This document shows, one piece after another, positions 1 through 6,978 of a stretch of 17,014 nucleotides of DNA. Each line of letters starts with the position of its first letter. The stretch's first letter is position 1. The notes under the pieces were generated by a model. It was given only the letters and a program-made list of their open reading frames with translations. It searched no databases and had not been told where the DNA came from. The translations under genes were made by a program, and so were the position numbers. The DNA is from CAYJIL01 sp964370235 (GTDB taxonomy: Bacteria > Bacteroidota > Bacteroidia > Bacteroidales > Rikenellaceae): positions 1-17,014 of the forward strand of contig CAYJIL010000050.1 of NCBI GenBank assembly GCA_964370235.1, given 5' to 3'.

Positions 1-21
1 AGCAATTATACTATAATTGCT
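1..21. repeat. 21-nt palindrome at the window edge
   Basis: Positions 1-10 (AGCAATTATA) are the exact reverse complement of 12-21, with a single C between them. It is AT-rich and has no T-tract. It may be the end of a transcription signal or an operator for a gene outside the window. Its role cannot be decided because the left context is missing. Confidence 0.4.
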
Positions 22-40
22 AATGTTTCTAGTACTTAAA

Positions 41-75
41 TGCCCCCAAAAAGTTAATAAAACTTTTTGGGGGCA
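41..75 (-). terminator. Hairpin downstream of the cysteine desulfidase gene
   Basis: A perfect 15-bp inverted repeat (41-55 with 61-75) has a 5-nt loop AATAA. The stem pairs a C5 run with a G5 run and an A5 run with a T5 run. It lies about 48 nt past the stop of the leftward desulfidase gene, so it probably ends that transcript. The symmetrical stem could also work for a gene entering from the left. No long U-tract follows on the minus strand (only TTTAAG), so it is a less canonical terminator than those at 1432-1470 and 13305-13343. Confidence 0.65.
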
Positions 76-122
76 TATTAATTTACACAAAAGTGTATGT
101 GTAGGCTATGTTTTTGTAGGTA

Positions 123-1406
123 CTACTTGCTAGTCATTATTTTTAGCACCAATCTATCGGTCTCTTGCATTCCGTCTGTTCCAATAGTGGTGAGATTGCG
201 AATAGTAAGGTCAACATCTTCGTCTATAATACCCTCGATTGCGCTTACAACTCTATTCTCTTTTGCCATCATTGCCGACATAACTGCCGTTGATACTCCG
301 CTACTTAGCTTTAGAGCACAGCTGGGCTTTGCTCCATCGCATATCATACCCGTAAGATTGGCAATCATATTCTTAACCGAGTGGCACACTTGTGTATATT
401 CACCACCCATTAGGTAGGTGATTCCACAGCTCGAACCAGTTGCAGCAATTACACAGCCACATAGTGCCGAAAGGCGACCAAGTTGCTGCTTAATATATAT
501 TGCTGTAAGGTGACTTAGCGTAAGTGCTCTAATTAATTGTTCGTTGCTAGCGTTATTGTCTTGTGCGTATATTACCACCGGTAGTGTTGCCGCAACACCT
601 TGGTTACCACTGCCCGAGTTACTCATAACCGGAATTTGTGCTCCAGCCATGCGTGCATCACACGCTGCCGAAGTGTATGCCAAAATGCGTGAGAATGTGC
701 TCTGCCCCATAACACCATCCTTTGGTTGTTCAATAAACAATCGACCTAGCGAATGTCCATAGTTACCTTTGAATGACTCCTCGGCTGCAGCTCTGTTTAA
801 CCTAGCAGCCTCGAGTATAAACTCTATTTTACTAAGTTCTACTTGGGTTGCAAAATCATAGACCTGCTTCATCGAAAGATCCATTTTTTGGTTACATGGC
901 GAGTCGCTACCAGCCGAAAGGCAATCTAGCAACACTTCATCACCAACACTCATATAAACAAAGTTGGTGTGTTGCGATGCAATGACAACTTTTGACGAAA
1001 CATCGCCCAAAGTAGATACTACCTCGACATATAGCTTGTCACAATCGCCATCTTTTAGCGAGATTTCGATTGCACCACTCTCTATTAGCCCTCGTGCTTG
1101 AGCCTCTTGCTGTGCTGTTACTCCGTCTAGTACCTCAAGCCCTCGTTCGGGGTCACCACCCACTACACCCATTGCAACAGCTATGGGGAGCCCTATTTCG
1201 TCACTACCGGGAATACCAACACCCATGGCGTTTTTTAATATATTTGCGCTCAAAAATAGCTCAATCTTATCGGGTGTTCCGCCCAATAGACGTGCCGATT
1301 TTGCGGCACACAAAGCAACGGCAATAGGTTCGGTACAACCTAGTGCAGGAACAACTTCTCTTTTGAGAAGCTCTACTAGTTCACAAGACTCACTCACTCT
1401 CTCCAT
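123..1406 (-). CDS. cyuA: L-cysteine desulfidase / serine dehydratase-like protein (CyuA, UPF0597 family)
   Basis: The 427-residue product matches the CyuA/YhaM family, which breaks L-cysteine into pyruvate, ammonia and sulfide with a [4Fe-4S] cluster in the cytoplasm. Visible marks are the N-terminal VVPALGCTEP motif with Cys24, the glycine-rich GNQGVAATLP segment in the middle, and the C-terminal CDGAKPSC motif. Cys316, Cys356 and Cys363 have the spacing I recall for the cluster ligands of the archaeal enzyme (40 and 7 residues apart). The ATG at 1406 was chosen. A TTG nine codons upstream (1433) lies next to the preceding T-tract and upstream of the likely transcription start. The gene stands alone after the umuC terminator. 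Serine or another hydroxy/thiol amino acid could be the real substrate. Family assignment is firm, substrate less so. Confidence 0.85.
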   Translation of the reverse strand: MERVSESCELVELLKREVVPALGCTEPIAVALCAAKSARLLGGTPDKIELFLSANILKNAMGVGIPGSDEIGLPIAVAMGVVGGDPERGLEVLDGVTAQQEAQARGLIESGAIEISLKDGDCDKLYVEVVSTLGDVSSKVVIASQHTNFVYMSVGDEVLLDCLSAGSDSPCNQKMDLSMKQVYDFATQVELSKIEFILEAARLNRAAAEESFKGNYGHSLGRLFIEQPKDGVMGQSTFSRILAYTSAACDARMAGAQIPVMSNSGSGNQGVAATLPVVIYAQDNNASNEQLIRALTLSHLTAIYIKQQLGRLSALCGCVIAATGSSCGITYLMGGEYTQVCHSVKNMIANLTGMICDGAKPSCALKLSSGVSTAVMSAMMAKENRVVSAIEGIIDEDVDLTIRNLTTIGTDGMQETDRLVLKIMTSK

Positions 1407-1422
1407 ACATTTGAATTTGGTA

Positions 1423-1430
1423 CAAAAATA
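1423..1430 (-). promoter_or_regulatory. Putative -7 element of the cyuA promoter
   Basis: On the minus strand this reads TATTTTTG, a match to the Bacteroidota -7 consensus TAnnTTTG, 16 nt before the chosen ATG. The -33 box would fall inside the umuC terminator hairpin and reads TTTA rather than TTTG (21-nt spacer), so the assignment is tentative. It implies a leader of only about 10 nt. Confidence 0.4.
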
Positions 1431-1431
1431 C

Positions 1432-1470
1432 AAAAAAAATACCTCTTATCATAAAGTTTGATAAGAGGTA
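1432..1470 (-). terminator. Intrinsic terminator of umuDC
   Basis: On the minus strand an 11-bp perfect stem (1460-1470 with 1440-1450) with a 9-nt loop is followed directly by eight T residues (1439-1432). It begins 17 nt after the umuC stop codon. The stem is AT-rich but the T-tract is perfect, so this is a good rho-independent terminator. Confidence 0.85.
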
Positions 1471-1487
1471 ATTATATTTGTGTTAAG

Positions 1488-2744
1488 CTATACTTTAATC
1501 GTTAAAATTTCATCGAATTTAGTGGTGTAGCGTGGCGATACATTGTCCTTTCGGCTTTTTGCCTTGCCGCTGCTCGATGCCAAAGAGATGAGCCGCACAC
1601 CAGTTTGAGCATTAAGCCTATCAACTACCTCCATTAGCTTGGTGTGTTTTCCTGCATCGGGGTTGCCAAATAGCGATAATTGCCCTTGATCTTTGGGCGA
1701 AATATCCGATAAAATAACACCTGCCTTTTTATAGCCATAGCCTTTTTTGAATATTTTTTCGAGCGATGTGTTCACCACTCTCACAAGTTCGAGCGTGCTA
1801 TCGGTCGGGTGTTCTAGCTTAACGCTATCGATTTGGCTATACTGTGGCAAGTCGCTACGGTGGCGATTGGTGCGAATATAGGTTTGAATGTGTGACGCTG
1901 TACTAGCTTGGCGGCGTAGCTTTTGTGCAGCTTGTGTAATAAACTCCGATAGCGAACCCCTTAGCTGGCTAAACTCTTCGACATCGCTAGCAAATGATCG
2001 AGACACCGATATAGATTTACGATCTTCTCTAATATCGCTAAAATCAATTGCGCTCTCGCCATGCAGCTCTTTGTGGATGCGCAGCCCCGGTAATCGCAAA
2101 TTGTTGCGTACCCATTGAGGGTTACGTTGCATAAAATCCCACGCTGTCTCTATTCCCTCGGCCATAAGCATAGGTATCGAACGACGACCAATGCCCCACA
2201 CATCGCCAATGGGGTAGCGGCGCATCACTTTTTCGATATCGCTTGGGCGATGCAAAAGGCAAGCCCCGTTTAGTTTGGGGTAGTCTTTGCACAGTTTGGC
2301 TGCTACTTTGGCTAGGGTTTTGGTGGGTGCCATACCTATACTAACAGGTATTCCTGTGTTGCGGCGTACTCTTTGGCTAAGCTCTTCGCCATAGCTCTTT
2401 AGAGAATCTAGGTTCATGCCGCTAAGATCTAAAAATGCTTCATCTACGGAGTAAACCTCAATGGCTGGTAGTTGCGAACGTAGTATCGACATTACCCTTG
2501 ATGATAGGTCGCCATAGAGCTCCATATTACCCGAAAGGCATGCTACATTATGTTTGCGAACAATATCTTTAACCTGAAAAAAAGGCTGCCCCATCTTTAT
2601 ACCCAATGCTTTTGCCTCGTTGCTGCGTGCGACAATACACCCATCGTTACTCGAAAGAATAACAACGGGGCGACCAATGAGTGCAGGGTTAAACACCCTC
2701 TCACACGAGGCATAAAAATTATTGCAGTCGCACAGCCCTATCAT
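1488..2744 (-). CDS. umuC: UmuC, catalytic subunit of DNA polymerase V (Y-family)
   Basis: The 418-residue product is the usual length for UmuC, the error-prone Y-family polymerase that copies past DNA lesions after UmuD' binds it. The N-terminal motif LCDCNNFYASCE holds metal-binding Asp6 and steric-gate Tyr11. YSVDEAFLDL supplies catalytic Asp101 and Glu102. The fingers/thumb region follows with the helix-hairpin-helix-like segment DVWGIGRRS. A sliding-clamp binding pentapeptide QLSLF sits at residues 355-359, very close to the E. coli QLNLF position. The ATG is 3 nt after the umuD stop, so the two are cotranscribed and probably translationally coupled. No frameshift or missing catalytic residue is seen. 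Confidence 0.97.
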   Translation of the reverse strand: MIGLCDCNNFYASCERVFNPALIGRPVVILSSNDGCIVARSNEAKALGIKMGQPFFQVKDIVRKHNVACLSGNMELYGDLSSRVMSILRSQLPAIEVYSVDEAFLDLSGMNLDSLKSYGEELSQRVRRNTGIPVSIGMAPTKTLAKVAAKLCKDYPKLNGACLLHRPSDIEKVMRRYPIGDVWGIGRRSIPMLMAEGIETAWDFMQRNPQWVRNNLRLPGLRIHKELHGESAIDFSDIREDRKSISVSRSFASDVEEFSQLRGSLSEFITQAAQKLRRQASTASHIQTYIRTNRHRSDLPQYSQIDSVKLEHPTDSTLELVRVVNTSLEKIFKKGYGYKKAGVILSDISPKDQGQLSLFGNPDAGKHTKLMEVVDRLNAQTGVRLISLASSSGKAKSRKDNVSPRYTTKFDEILTIKV

Positions 2745-2747
2745 AAC

Positions 2748-3176
2748 CTACATCTTTTTTACCACATAACGCACTACACCCCAAATGATGAACTCATTGT
2801 CGGCAGTAATCTTTATTGGCTCATATTTTTCGTTGGCCGGAATTAACCATGCACAATCCTCCTCGAGGCGCAATCGCTTTAGGGTAAACTCCCCATCGAG
2901 TGCAGCTACACATAGCGCCCCTTGGTAGGGCTCAATGCTTTTATCTATAATCAATAAATCGCCATCGTCAATGCCATCATCTACCATTGACACACCACTT
3001 ACTCGTGCAAAAAACGTAGATGCAGGGTTGCGAATTAGCTCACGATTTAGGTCTATCTTTGCCTCTATATACTCCTCGGCAGGCGAGGGGAAACCCGCCG
3101 CTACGCTATTACCGCTCAGCGGTAGCTCTATTTGTGATGTTGTATCACTCGAAAATATTTCTAACTCTCTACTCAT
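2748..3176 (-). CDS. umuD: UmuD, self-cleaving accessory protein of DNA polymerase V
   Basis: The 142-residue protein is of LexA/UmuD (peptidase S24) type. RecA filaments stimulate its self-cleavage to give UmuD', the polymerase V partner. The expected scissile bond is Ala27-Gly28 in SVAAGFPSP. The catalytic serine is Ser63 in SGVSM and the general base is Lys100 in GEFTLKRL; their 37-residue separation equals that of E. coli UmuD (60 to 97). There is no DNA-binding domain, so it is not LexA. The ATG at 3176 was chosen over an in-frame GTG at 3233 because that GTG lies inside the terminator stem-loop of the upstream symporter gene, before the promoter. It is first in the umuDC operon. Confidence 0.95.
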   Translation of the reverse strand: MSRELEIFSSDTTSQIELPLSGNSVAAGFPSPAEEYIEAKIDLNRELIRNPASTFFARVSGVSMVDDGIDDGDLLIIDKSIEPYQGALCVAALDGEFTLKRLRLEEDCAWLIPANEKYEPIKITADNEFIIWGVVRYVVKKM

Positions 3177-3181
3177 ATCTG

Positions 3182-3201
3182 TTTGTATTAACGCAAAGAT
3201 A
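3182..3201 (-). promoter_or_regulatory. umuDC promoter -7 element with overlapping palindrome
   Basis: The minus strand reads TATCTTTG at 3201-3194, a match to the TAnnTTTG consensus, 17 nt before the umuD ATG. It overlaps an imperfect 16-nt palindrome at 3182-3197 (minus strand TTTGCGTTAATACAAA; TTTG/CAAA arms and a TTAA centre). The -33 box is weak (a T-run). The palindrome sits where a repressor would block initiation, so it is a candidate SOS operator, but no known Bacteroidota SOS box was available to compare. Confidence 0.45.
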
Positions 3202-3214
3202 CTCTCTTTTATGC

Positions 3215-3252
3215 GACAAAAAAAGGCTAACACAAAATATGCGTTAGCCTTT
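3215..3252 (-). terminator. Intrinsic terminator of the symporter gene
   Basis: On the minus strand a 10-bp perfect stem (3243-3252 with 3222-3231) with an 11-nt loop is followed by a T-run (stem tail plus flank, seven T residues at 3224-3218). It starts 22 nt after the symporter stop codon. It separates the symporter transcript from umuDC and rules out the GTG at 3233 as a natural umuD start. Confidence 0.85.
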
Positions 3253-3274
3253 AATATATTTAAACTATATATAT

Positions 3275-4633
3275 TTATAGTTTTATAATTCCCATAATGC
3301 TAAAGAAAAGTAGAGCAATAATTACAGGCACTACATACTTAATCATAGGGTAAAGCACCTTAAAAATGCGCACGCCATATACACCGTTGTTTGTTAGCTC
3401 GCTCTCTAGTTTCTCTTTTGATAGAACCCAGCCCGTGAAAATTACAATAAACAAACCACCTAGTGGTAGCATATAATCTGCCGACAATTTATCAAACAAA
3501 TCAAACATACCTATTCCAAAAATAGCAAACGAGCTATCTGGCATTTGCGAAAGCACACAACCTGTGCCCGTAATGCTTACCGCAGCGATTGTCATACACA
3601 CAGCCTTGCTACGTGATAGTTTTAGCTCCTCGGTAGAGTAGCTAACAAGTACCTCGAATATAGATATGCTAGATGTGATAGCTGCCAAGAACAATAGTGC
3701 AAAGAATAGTATCGCCACAAAATATCCGCTAGCCATTTGAGCAAAGATAGAAGGTAGTGTAATAAACACTAGCTCGGGACCCGATGTAGGGCTAATACCA
3801 AACGAGAATACCGCAGGAAAGACCACTAGTCCCGATACGATTGCAACCACAACATCGGCAGTAGCAACTGTGCCTGCTACCTTAAATAGATTCTCCTTTT
3901 TGCTAATGTATGAACCATAGGTAATCATTGTTCCCATACCAAGGCTCAACGAGAAAAACGCCTGCCCTAGAGCCTCTAGTAGCGATTTTGTTGTAATTTT
4001 GCTAAAATCTGGCTTTAACAAAAACTCGACACCCTCTTTACTTCCCGGTAGTGTAAGTGTATATATTGCAAGTGCCGAAATTAGCAAAAATAGCGTAGGC
4101 ATAAATATTTTGCTGTATCTTTCGATACCTTTTTCGATACCCGATTTTACGATGAATGCAGTTACAAGAATAAATACCAAAGTCCATATTAGTGGCTGAT
4201 AGCCGCTAGAGGTAAATGCCGAAAACTCTGTCTTAATTTGCTCGGGTGTTTGGTCTACAAATCCACCCATAAGTGCTTTAAAGAAAAACTCCATCGACCA
4301 GCCTGCAATAACCGAATAGAACGATAGAATGACGAATGCCGTAGCAATGCCTAAATAGCCAATTGCACCCCAATGACCCGACTTACCCGATGTTATAGAG
4401 AAAGCACGGCGAGCGTTGCTCATAGCACGACGGCCAATACCAAACTCCGATAACATAATTGGTACTGCAATCGTAAAGCTAATAAGTAGGTAAACTAGAA
4501 TGAATGCTCCACCTCCGTTTTCACCTGCTATATATGGGAATCTCCAAATATTACCTAATCCTACTACCGAACCTCCAACGGCAGCTATTACTCCAAATCT
4601 ACTTCCAAATGAACCTCTGTTGTCGTTTTTCAT
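3275..4633 (-). CDS. Sodium-dependent transporter, neurotransmitter:sodium symporter (SNF/NSS) family
   Basis: The 452-residue membrane protein has the LeuT fold and couples amino-acid (or related) uptake to sodium entry at the inner membrane. The TM1 signature is intact: Gly25-Leu-Gly27-Asn28 for substrate and sodium binding, then WRFPYIAGENGGGAF with the gating arginine Arg31. Hydrophobic segments suggest about 11 helices, as in most bacterial members, which lack a twelfth. The aromatic FSLSLGMGTMITYGSY segment is the conserved TM6 region. The substrate cannot be read from sequence. Tryptophan, tyrosine, leucine and other hydrophobic amino acids are known for relatives. It is a single gene with its own promoter, a leader of about 95 nt and its own terminator. 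Confidence 0.9.
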   Translation of the reverse strand: MKNDNRGSFGSRFGVIAAVGGSVVGLGNIWRFPYIAGENGGGAFILVYLLISFTIAVPIMLSEFGIGRRAMSNARRAFSITSGKSGHWGAIGYLGIATAFVILSFYSVIAGWSMEFFFKALMGGFVDQTPEQIKTEFSAFTSSGYQPLIWTLVFILVTAFIVKSGIEKGIERYSKIFMPTLFLLISALAIYTLTLPGSKEGVEFLLKPDFSKITTKSLLEALGQAFFSLSLGMGTMITYGSYISKKENLFKVAGTVATADVVVAIVSGLVVFPAVFSFGISPTSGPELVFITLPSIFAQMASGYFVAILFFALLFLAAITSSISIFEVLVSYSTEELKLSRSKAVCMTIAAVSITGTGCVLSQMPDSSFAIFGIGMFDLFDKLSADYMLPLGGLFIVIFTGWVLSKEKLESELTNNGVYGVRIFKVLYPMIKYVVPVIIALLFFSIMGIIKL

Positions 4634-4667
4634 TAATCGCTAAAAATAAATAAGAAGACTCACGCAT
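4599..4667 (-). other. Possible 22-codon leader ORF overlapping the symporter start
   Basis: An ATG at 4667 opens a 22-codon frame (begins MRESSYLFLA) that ends at TAG 4601-4599, running 35 nt into the symporter gene in another frame. It is preceded 8 nt upstream by AAAGGAGG (plus-strand 4683-4676), a near-perfect Shine-Dalgarno sequence that is unusual among the A-rich starts elsewhere in the window. A short stem CTCA/TGAG (4675-4672 with 4662-4659) encloses its ATG. It could control translation of the symporter, or the GGAGG may be chance. Expression is unproven. Confidence 0.3.
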
Positions 4668-4733
4668 CGCTTGAGCCTCCTTTAAACTTAGATCACTCTG
4701 TGTCTAAACCTTAAACGGTTTAACCATCACCAA

Positions 4734-4764
4734 CAAAGGTATGCTATTTTGCCTTAAAAACAAA
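4734..4764 (-). promoter_or_regulatory. Promoter of the symporter gene
   Basis: On the minus strand TTTG (4764-4761), a 19-nt spacer and TACCTTTG (4741-4734) give an exact match to the Bacteroidota consensus TTTG-N19-TAnnTTTG. The predicted start near 4729 leaves a leader of about 95 nt before the symporter ATG. Confidence 0.7.
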
Positions 4765-4778
4765 TATATAGACAAGAG

Positions 4779-4820
4779 AACCGTCCCTCTCTCGTCTTTT
4801 ATAACGAAAGAGGGACGGTT
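4779..4820 (-). terminator. Strong hairpin after the C1 peptidase gene
   Basis: A perfect 12-bp GC-rich stem (4779-4790 with 4809-4820) is extended by four more pairs after one mismatch, closing an 8-nt loop (4796-4803). It begins 24 nt past the peptidase stop. No T-tract follows on the minus strand, so it may end transcription less sharply or mainly protect the 3' end. It also insulates the symporter promoter immediately downstream. Confidence 0.65.
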
Positions 4821-4844
4821 TGCATAATTTTTAACAAGATGTTA

Positions 4845-6017
4845 TTATAGACCCAATTTAGCCTTAATCTCTTTGCTTAGCGCATTCTTATTAATTGTAA
4901 GAGTTGTTGTCTTAGCAATCATAAATGGCTTAGATGTATAGAACGATCCACCCAAAAGTTGGTTTGTTCCCCAAGAGTTCTTAGTCTTGTAGAAACGGTT
5001 ACCCTCTTGATCTTTTGCAATACCATAAAGTAGCATTGAGTGGTCGTCGGTTGTTGTGTAATTATCAAAAGTCTCTTGGCGATACTCCTGTGTAACGTCA
5101 ACCTCTTTGATTAGCTCTTTGTTCTCTTTTGCAGCATCTTTGCTAGCTCCAGTCCAACGCTCTTGGTCGCTACCACGCATCTTTACTTTTGTGTCGACAG
5201 GCAAAATAGCATAGCCATTTTTGTACTTAAAGCCACTTTCGCTAACGTCTGAGTTCCAACCCACAGCATAACCACCCTCTAGTGCGTCATCACAAATTTG
5301 TTGCATAACGTCAATAGGTACATTATATGATTGTCCCCATGCCCAGTTGTCTGGAATCTCTAGTGCAAACTTTGTGTAGAATGGCTGGTGAGTGTACGAG
5401 GTAACTGTTATATAGTCGTCGGGGTTGATGCCTAGGTGTGCAGCATAGCTCTTTGGAGTGTACTCCTTGCCATCGACAGTAAATTTCTCTGGTCTTACAC
5501 CAAAATAGGCGTCAAGAATACCATTAAGACCATCTACCCATGCAGTTGTAAGCTTGCCATTTTTGTTTTTGATGATAGCATCGGCATATGCCTTTAGTAC
5601 AGTAACTAGCTCGCTGTGTGCGTGATTCTCGGTTCCGTAGTTAAGACCCGGATATACATTCTCGGGAACAATACCTATCTCTGCAATTGTAAACGGAACA
5701 TCGTGTGCATTACCACCTTGGTTAAGGTTTGTGTGGCCGTGCATGCGCACATACTTAACTACTTTGTCAAAATAGGTTTCACGTACGATCCACATCTCCG
5801 AAAGATCTACCTCGCCATTACCCATGCGTTTAACATCACTCTCTACTTGTGCTAGTGTAGCAAAACACCAACAAGTACCCGTCATGCTCTGGTTCTTAAC
5901 AGGCGTAACCTCACATAGCGAAACATCTGTAAACTTGTACGGAGCAGTTGTTGCCTCTTGTGCAACAAGCGGAAGTGTTAGGAGTGCTGCGGCTCCAAGT
6001 GTTAAAATCTTTTTCAT
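4845..6017 (-). CDS. Exported C1-family cysteine peptidase (aminopeptidase C / bleomycin hydrolase-like)
   Basis: The 390-residue product begins with a clear signal peptide (MKKILTLGAAALLTLPLVA, likely cut before Gln20), so it is exported, unlike the cytosolic PepC enzymes it resembles. The papain-type active site is complete: oxyanion Gln43, nucleophile Cys49 in GTCWCF, His326 in DDHSML and Asn347 in KNSWG. Residues 50-320 contain the long insertion typical of the bleomycin-hydrolase branch. Relatives in Bacteroidota are usually annotated as aminopeptidases. The likely role is trimming peptides in the periplasm or outside the cell. The ATG at 6017 fits the signal peptide; a TTG at 6086 would lie upstream of the promoter element. 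The gene stands between its own weak promoter and a strong hairpin. Confidence 0.88.
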   Translation of the reverse strand: MKKILTLGAAALLTLPLVAQEATTAPYKFTDVSLCEVTPVKNQSMTGTCWCFATLAQVESDVKRMGNGEVDLSEMWIVRETYFDKVVKYVRMHGHTNLNQGGNAHDVPFTIAEIGIVPENVYPGLNYGTENHAHSELVTVLKAYADAIIKNKNGKLTTAWVDGLNGILDAYFGVRPEKFTVDGKEYTPKSYAAHLGINPDDYITVTSYTHQPFYTKFALEIPDNWAWGQSYNVPIDVMQQICDDALEGGYAVGWNSDVSESGFKYKNGYAILPVDTKVKMRGSDQERWTGASKDAAKENKELIKEVDVTQEYRQETFDNYTTTDDHSMLLYGIAKDQEGNRFYKTKNSWGTNQLLGGSFYTSKPFMIAKTTTLTINKNALSKEIKAKLGL

Positions 6018-6053
6018 ATCGTTATATTTTGGTTTTTTAAAGACGTAAAAAAA

Positions 6054-6086
6054 CAAATATAAAGAAAATAATGATACGCTCGCCAA
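6054..6086 (-). promoter_or_regulatory. Putative promoter of the C1 peptidase gene
   Basis: The minus strand has TATATTTG at 6061-6054 (consensus -7) and TTG at 6086-6084, 22 nt before it, one to three bases wider than optimal. It starts 10 nt past the glycosyltransferase stop, and no terminator hairpin was seen between, so read-through from the upstream operon is also possible. Confidence 0.45.
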
Positions 6087-6095
6087 TTTAGAAAA

Positions 6096-6977
6096 TTATT
6101 TTTTTCCCCTTTTCCTCAATATATAGTCTATCGTACCATGCAAATGTGGTAGTATTAGATCATAGTTTTTGTTTACTATATATTTATAGATGGTCTTTAG
6201 GTTGGCAAGCAATATTTTTTGTGATATGAGAGCAATTTTTTTTATGCCACTGGTGTAGTCCGATATTAAATACAGATAGTTGCGAGAACTATAATATATC
6301 GAAAGAGGGTTTGCCCCACCAATGGTTGCACTGCCCTTGTGTAGGACTTTTGCCTCGGGCAAGTGCCATACCTGATAGCCTGCCATAAGTGCTGCCATAG
6401 AGTATGCCATCTCTTCAAAGTACAAGAAATAGTCGTTACGCATTTGCCCAATCTTGCTCTCTGCCATGCGCCTAACCATCATTGCAGCACCATGTGCAAA
6501 TGGCGTTTGTTGTGGCTCGGTGGGAACAGAGTCTTCGTGCTCTCTATAATACAAAGGCGTAATGCGTGATAGCTTATAGCTATCTTGCCTAAAACCTCCA
6601 TAATGTACACTTCTGTCGTCGCTATATAATATTGTTGGTGAGCATATAGCACACAGTGGGTTTGCATCCATAAACCTATACATGGGCTCTATGAAGTTGC
6701 TTTCGGCATAGGTGTCGTTATTTAGATACAAAACATATCGGCCATTGCACTGCGATAGTGCAAGATTATTACCCCCTGCAAAACCCAAGTTTTTGTCGCT
6801 ACGAATAACTGTACACCAAGGGTGAGCCGCCTCTATTTTGTCGGCATCATCACCATTTGAGTTGTTATCAACAACAAATACTTCGTAAAGAATTCCAACT
6901 ACTACTTTGCGTAATGATTCAAGCATAGCAATTGTGTCGCTAGCTCCGTTGTAGTTAACCGTAATAATTGATACCAT
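6096..6977 (-). CDS. Family 2 glycosyltransferase (rhamnosyltransferase-like)
   Basis: The 293-residue protein has the GT-A fold of GT2 inverting enzymes, transferring a sugar from a nucleotide sugar to a cell-surface glycan precursor at the cytoplasmic face. Motifs in order are VNYNG (7-11), VVDNNS with Asp37, NLGFAGGNN (63-71) and the metal-binding LNND at 85-88. Further on are FLYFEE with Glu188/Glu189 as the catalytic-base region, HKGSAT (213-218), and the YYSSRN segment shared with rhamnosyltransferases. The tail is basic (RKRGKK) and the last 60 residues are hydrophobic/basic, suggesting membrane association. The ATG follows the uup stop by one base, so translation is probably coupled. 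Donor and acceptor sugars cannot be determined. Confidence 0.9.
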   Translation of the reverse strand: MVSIITVNYNGASDTIAMLESLRKVVVGILYEVFVVDNNSNGDDADKIEAAHPWCTVIRSDKNLGFAGGNNLALSQCNGRYVLYLNNDTYAESNFIEPMYRFMDANPLCAICSPTILYSDDRSVHYGGFRQDSYKLSRITPLYYREHEDSVPTEPQQTPFAHGAAMMVRRMAESKIGQMRNDYFLYFEEMAYSMAALMAGYQVWHLPEAKVLHKGSATIGGANPLSIYYSSRNYLYLISDYTSGIKKIALISQKILLANLKTIYKYIVNKNYDLILPHLHGTIDYILRKRGKK

Positions 6978-6978
6978 T

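Noticed and set aside
1407..1433. TTG start nine codons upstream for the cysteine desulfidase
   Set aside because: It abuts the umuC terminator T-run and lies upstream of the likely transcription start; the ATG at 1406 gives the family's usual N-terminus.
3177..3233. GTG start 19 codons upstream for UmuD
   Set aside because: It lies in the symporter terminator stem-loop, upstream of the -7 element, and adds residues not found in UmuD.
2935..3288. 117-codon open frame on the plus strand
   Set aside because: It is antisense to umuD and crosses a terminator and promoter; the protein has no recognisable features and the opposite strand is clearly coding.
4704..4727. Seven-codon frame (MVKPFKV) at the start of the symporter leader
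   Set aside because: Too short, no ribosome-binding sequence, and it begins nearly at the predicted 5' end; likely chance.
6018..6086. TTG start 23 codons upstream for the C1 peptidase
   Set aside because: It would bury the signal peptide and overlaps the putative -33 element; the ATG at 6017 fits export.
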